Assembly: GCA_045627365.1 (NCBI GenBank)
Contig: JAZQNN010000063.1
Coordinates: forward strand, 1 to 52,070
DNA: 52,070 nucleotides
DNA from: RGIG5612 sp045627365
GTDB taxonomy: Bacteria; Bacillota; Clostridia; Lachnospirales; Lachnospiraceae
Direction of reading: 5' to 3'
Shown here: positions 50,355-52,070 of the stretch, one piece after another
Position numbering within the stretch: position 1 is the stretch's first letter
Layout: each line of letters begins with the position of its first letter
Made by a program: the position numbers and the translations under genes
Notes under the pieces: generated by a model
Told to the model about the DNA's origin: nothing
The model's database searches: none
The model's input: the letters and a program-made list of their open reading frames with translations, nothing else

Positions 50355-51683
50355 CTATTCGTCTTCGCGGCTTCTGAGTCTGTTCAGCCGTTCCTTCATC
50401 GTCTTCTCGTAGCCCAGATCGCCCGGCTCGTAGAACCTGCGTCCTACAAGCTCATCCGGCAAATACTGCTGCTTAACATAATGTTCCGGGAAATCGTGAG
50501 CGTATTTGTAATCCAGTCCGTGCCCAAGCGATGCCGCTCCGCTGTAATGCGCGTCGCGCAGGTGCGCCGGCACTTCGCGGATGTCTGTGGTCGCAACCAC
50601 CTCAAGAGCCGCGTCGATCGCCAGATACGAGGCGTTGCTCTTCGGTGCACAGGCAACATAAATAGCTGCTTCCGCTAATGGTATTCTAGCCTCAGGGAGT
50701 CCTAAAACATGGACAGCCTGCTGTGCGGCGACCGCGACCTGCAATGCCCTCGGGTCCGCGTTTCCCACATCCTCGGCCGCACAGATCATGATCCTGCGTG
50801 CGATGAAATTAACGTCTTCCCCGGCGTAGATCATCTTGGCCAGGTAATATACTGCGGCATCCGGGTCTGAGCCACGCATACTCTTGATGAAAGCGCTGAT
50901 CGTGTCGTAATGGTTGTCGCCGTCCTTATCGTAACGGACGTTCTTCTGTTGGATGCACTGCGCGATAACATCGCTTGTAAGGTGGATCTTTCCGTCCTCA
51001 GAAAGAGGTGTCGTGAGCACCGCCAGCTCGATCGCGTTGAGCGCGACGCGTGCGTCTCCTCCGGCAAAATCCGCCAGGAACTCGACCGCCTCGTCCTCGA
51101 TGACCGCGTTATACGCACCCATACCGCGTTCTTTGTCGGTCACGGCCTTGATGATGATCTGTTTGATATCGTCCTTGGACAAAGGCTCCAGCTTGAAAAT
51201 GGTAGAGCGCGAGATCAGCGCGCGGTTGACCTCGAAATAAGGATTCTCCGTGGTCGCGCCGATCAGTATGACCGTGCCGTCTTCAACAAACGGCAGCAAA
51301 TAGTCCTGCTGAGCCTTGTTGAACCTGTGGATCTCATCAACGAAGAGGATCGTCTTCTTGCCGTATGCGCCGTGCACGCGGCGAGCCTCCTCGACGATAT
51401 CGACCATGTCCTTCTTGCCGGCGACAGTCGCGTTGATCTGCTTGAATTCAGCGGATGTGGTGTTGGCGATGACTCTGGCAAGAGTGGTCTTTCCGGTGCC
51501 CGAAGGGCCGTAAAATATAACAGAAGAAAGCCGGTCGGCCTTGATGGCCCTGTAGAGCTGGCTTCCTTCGGATAGTATGTGTTTCTGGCCCATCACTTCG
51601 TCCAATGTGCGGGGTCTCAAGCGAAACGCCAGAGGGGCCTCCTGCTTCATCTTCTGCTGATGAGCGTAATCGAAAATGTCCAT
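50355..51683 (-). CDS. rarA: Replication-associated recombination protein A (RarA/MgsA)
   Basis: The 442-residue AAA+ protein has FRLRPRTLDEVMGQKHIL, Walker A GPSGTGKT (59-66), Walker B ILFVDEIHRFNKAQQD, sensor GATTENPYFEVN, and the C-terminal RarA domain with KSMRGSDPDAAVYYLA. RarA acts at stalled replication forks. There is no ribosome site before the ATG; TTGAGA-17-TAAAAT with an extended TGn lies 6 bases upstream, so translation probably starts on a leaderless mRNA. It is the first gene of an operon with three unusual genes, which is not its usual context. Confidence 0.96.
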   Translation of the reverse strand: MDIFDYAHQQKMKQEAPLAFRLRPRTLDEVMGQKHILSEGSQLYRAIKADRLSSVIFYGPSGTGKTTLARVIANTTSAEFKQINATVAGKKDMVDIVEEARRVHGAYGKKTILFVDEIHRFNKAQQDYLLPFVEDGTVILIGATTENPYFEVNRALISRSTIFKLEPLSKDDIKQIIIKAVTDKERGMGAYNAVIEDEAVEFLADFAGGDARVALNAIELAVLTTPLSEDGKIHLTSDVIAQCIQQKNVRYDKDGDNHYDTISAFIKSMRGSDPDAAVYYLAKMIYAGEDVNFIARRIMICAAEDVGNADPRALQVAVAAQQAVHVLGLPEARIPLAEAAIYVACAPKSNASYLAIDAALEVVATTDIREVPAHLRDAHYSGAASLGHGLDYKYAHDFPEHYVKQQYLPDELVGRRFYEPGDLGYEKTMKERLNRLRSREDE

Positions 51684-51689
51684 GGGAGT

Positions 51690-51718
51690 ATTTTAACATA
51701 ACGCGGCTTTTATCTCAA
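51690..51718 (-). promoter_or_regulatory. Promoter of the rarA operon with +1 at the start codon
   Basis: TTGAGA (51718-51713) and TAAAAT (51695-51690) are 17 bases apart, and TGT precedes the -10 as an extended element. Six bases (ACTCCC) separate the -10 from the rarA ATG at 51683. Confidence 0.7.
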
Positions 51719-51727
51719 CGGAGAGCA

Positions 51728-51756
51728 TAAAAAAAGTGCGGCCGAAAGGCCGCACT
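51728..51756 (-). terminator. Terminator of the zinc-ribbon gene
   Basis: AGTGCGGCC and GGCCGCACT form a perfect 9-base stem with a 4-base loop; seven T follow on the minus strand. It separates the zinc-ribbon gene from the rarA promoter. Confidence 0.92.
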
Positions 51757-51776
51757 CAGTCGTGCTTTTACCGATG

Positions 51777-52070
51777 TCAATCTTCGGTCAGTTTCTTGCC
51801 GCAGGATGCGCAGAATCTGTCCTCTCCGACTGTGTACTTCCTGCCGCAGTTGGAGCAGTAAGCGAAAGTGCCGTCCGCGGAAACTTCCCCGCCTAAATGA
51901 GCGCTTGCAGCTGCCGGCTGCGGGGCAGTCTGCGGGCCGTTGATGTAATTGCCGTTCTCGTCAACAGCGTAGTTCTCGTTGTGGCGAAGCGGTGTCTTGC
52001 ACTTCGGGCAGTAAACAAATCCGTCCGCGTACCACGGCCTGTAGTCCATGTTGTAGTCTGTATATTTAAC
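51777..52070 (-). CDS. Double zinc-ribbon protein, 5' end possibly outside the window
   Basis: The visible protein has two zinc ribbons, YCPKCKTPLRHNENY near the N-terminus and YCSNCGRKYTVGEDRFCASCGKKL at the C-terminus, joined by an Ala/Pro/Gln-rich linker. An ATG lies at 52049 but has no ribosome site, and the frame stays open to the edge (VKYTDYN before it), so the gene probably begins further upstream. A strong terminator follows its stop. Function unknown; it may be part of the zinc-ribbon/TPR set seen to the left. Confidence 0.75.
   Translation of the reverse strand, partial: VKYTDYNMDYRPWYADGFVYCPKCKTPLRHNENYAVDENGNYINGPQTAPQPAAASAHLGGEVSADGTFAYCSNCGRKYTVGEDRFCASCGKKLTED

Noticed and set aside
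49773..50678. Plus-strand open frame of 301 codons opposite the scaffold and rarA genes
   Set aside because: It spans the junction of two tightly packed real genes on the other strand and has no ribosome site.

Overview
The window looks like a chromosomal segment of an anaerobic member of the Clostridia, most likely Lachnospiraceae-like. The evidence is a moderately GC-rich Bacillota-style genome with strong AGGAGG ribosome sites and sigma-A promoters, a tungsten-type aldehyde:ferredoxin oxidoreductase, a fused FeoA-FeoB iron transporter, a lysine riboswitch, and a large cluster of actin/Hsp70-like and TPR proteins of the kind seen in that family. The exact genus cannot be told from the sequence. 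Most genes are on the minus strand.

Layout. 1-0.9 kb: a DUF3990 toxin-like gene and a partial downstream partner, behind a consensus promoter with duplicated palindromic operators. 1.3-5.7 kb: a zinc-ribbon protein and a carboxylate/aldehyde redox operon, namely aldehyde:ferredoxin oxidoreductase, a MoaD/ThiS-like protein ending in GG, and an unusual four-cluster ferredoxin fused to an iron-type alcohol dehydrogenase. 5.75-11.6 kb: a tightly packed operon of metallo-beta-lactamase-fold hydrolase, GlpA-like FAD enzyme with BFD domain, FAD/NAD(P) oxidoreductase, ThiF/MoeB-like E1 enzyme and secreted 5'-nucleotidase. 11.7-15.5 kb: pfkA, a YhcC-type radical SAM gene, and a Phd/PIN toxin-antitoxin operon that carries an HD-domain gene and an unknown gene. 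15.5-22.4 kb: polysaccharide flippase, PTS IIC-like permease, then a four-gene operon (TPR, DUF4037, nitroreductase, M6-like protease) led by a shrunken NifX-like gene.

23.0-28.8 kb: six tRNA genes in one operon (Pro-Gly-Arg-His-Gln-Lys), rdgB, an RlmL-like methyltransferase, tRNA-Arg(ACG), a divergent ClpX and an HtrA protease. 28.9-35 kb: a membrane protein and a glycosyltransferase, then FeoAB with a 50-residue Cys-rich membrane partner, divergent from a DtxR-family regulator, with two matching palindromic operators between them. 35-40.8 kb: PBP1A with an extremely acidic Asp/Tyr-rich cytoplasmic tail, an IMPACT/YigZ gene, and an NhaC-family transporter controlled by a clear lysine riboswitch, which marks it as a probable lysine transporter. 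40.8-52 kb: two adjacent units, valS with a 46-residue acidic protein and a zinc-ribbon/TPR membrane protein, and rarA with a giant 1032-residue scaffold, an actin/Hsp70-fold protein and a TPR protein. A further zinc-ribbon gene runs off the right edge.

The best candidates for new biology are the rarA/scaffold/actin-like/TPR operon, the ferredoxin-alcohol dehydrogenase fusion beside AOR, and a recurring arrangement in which a -10 box lies 6-7 bases before an ATG that has no ribosome site (rarA, the YigZ gene, the YhcC gene), suggesting leaderless mRNAs.
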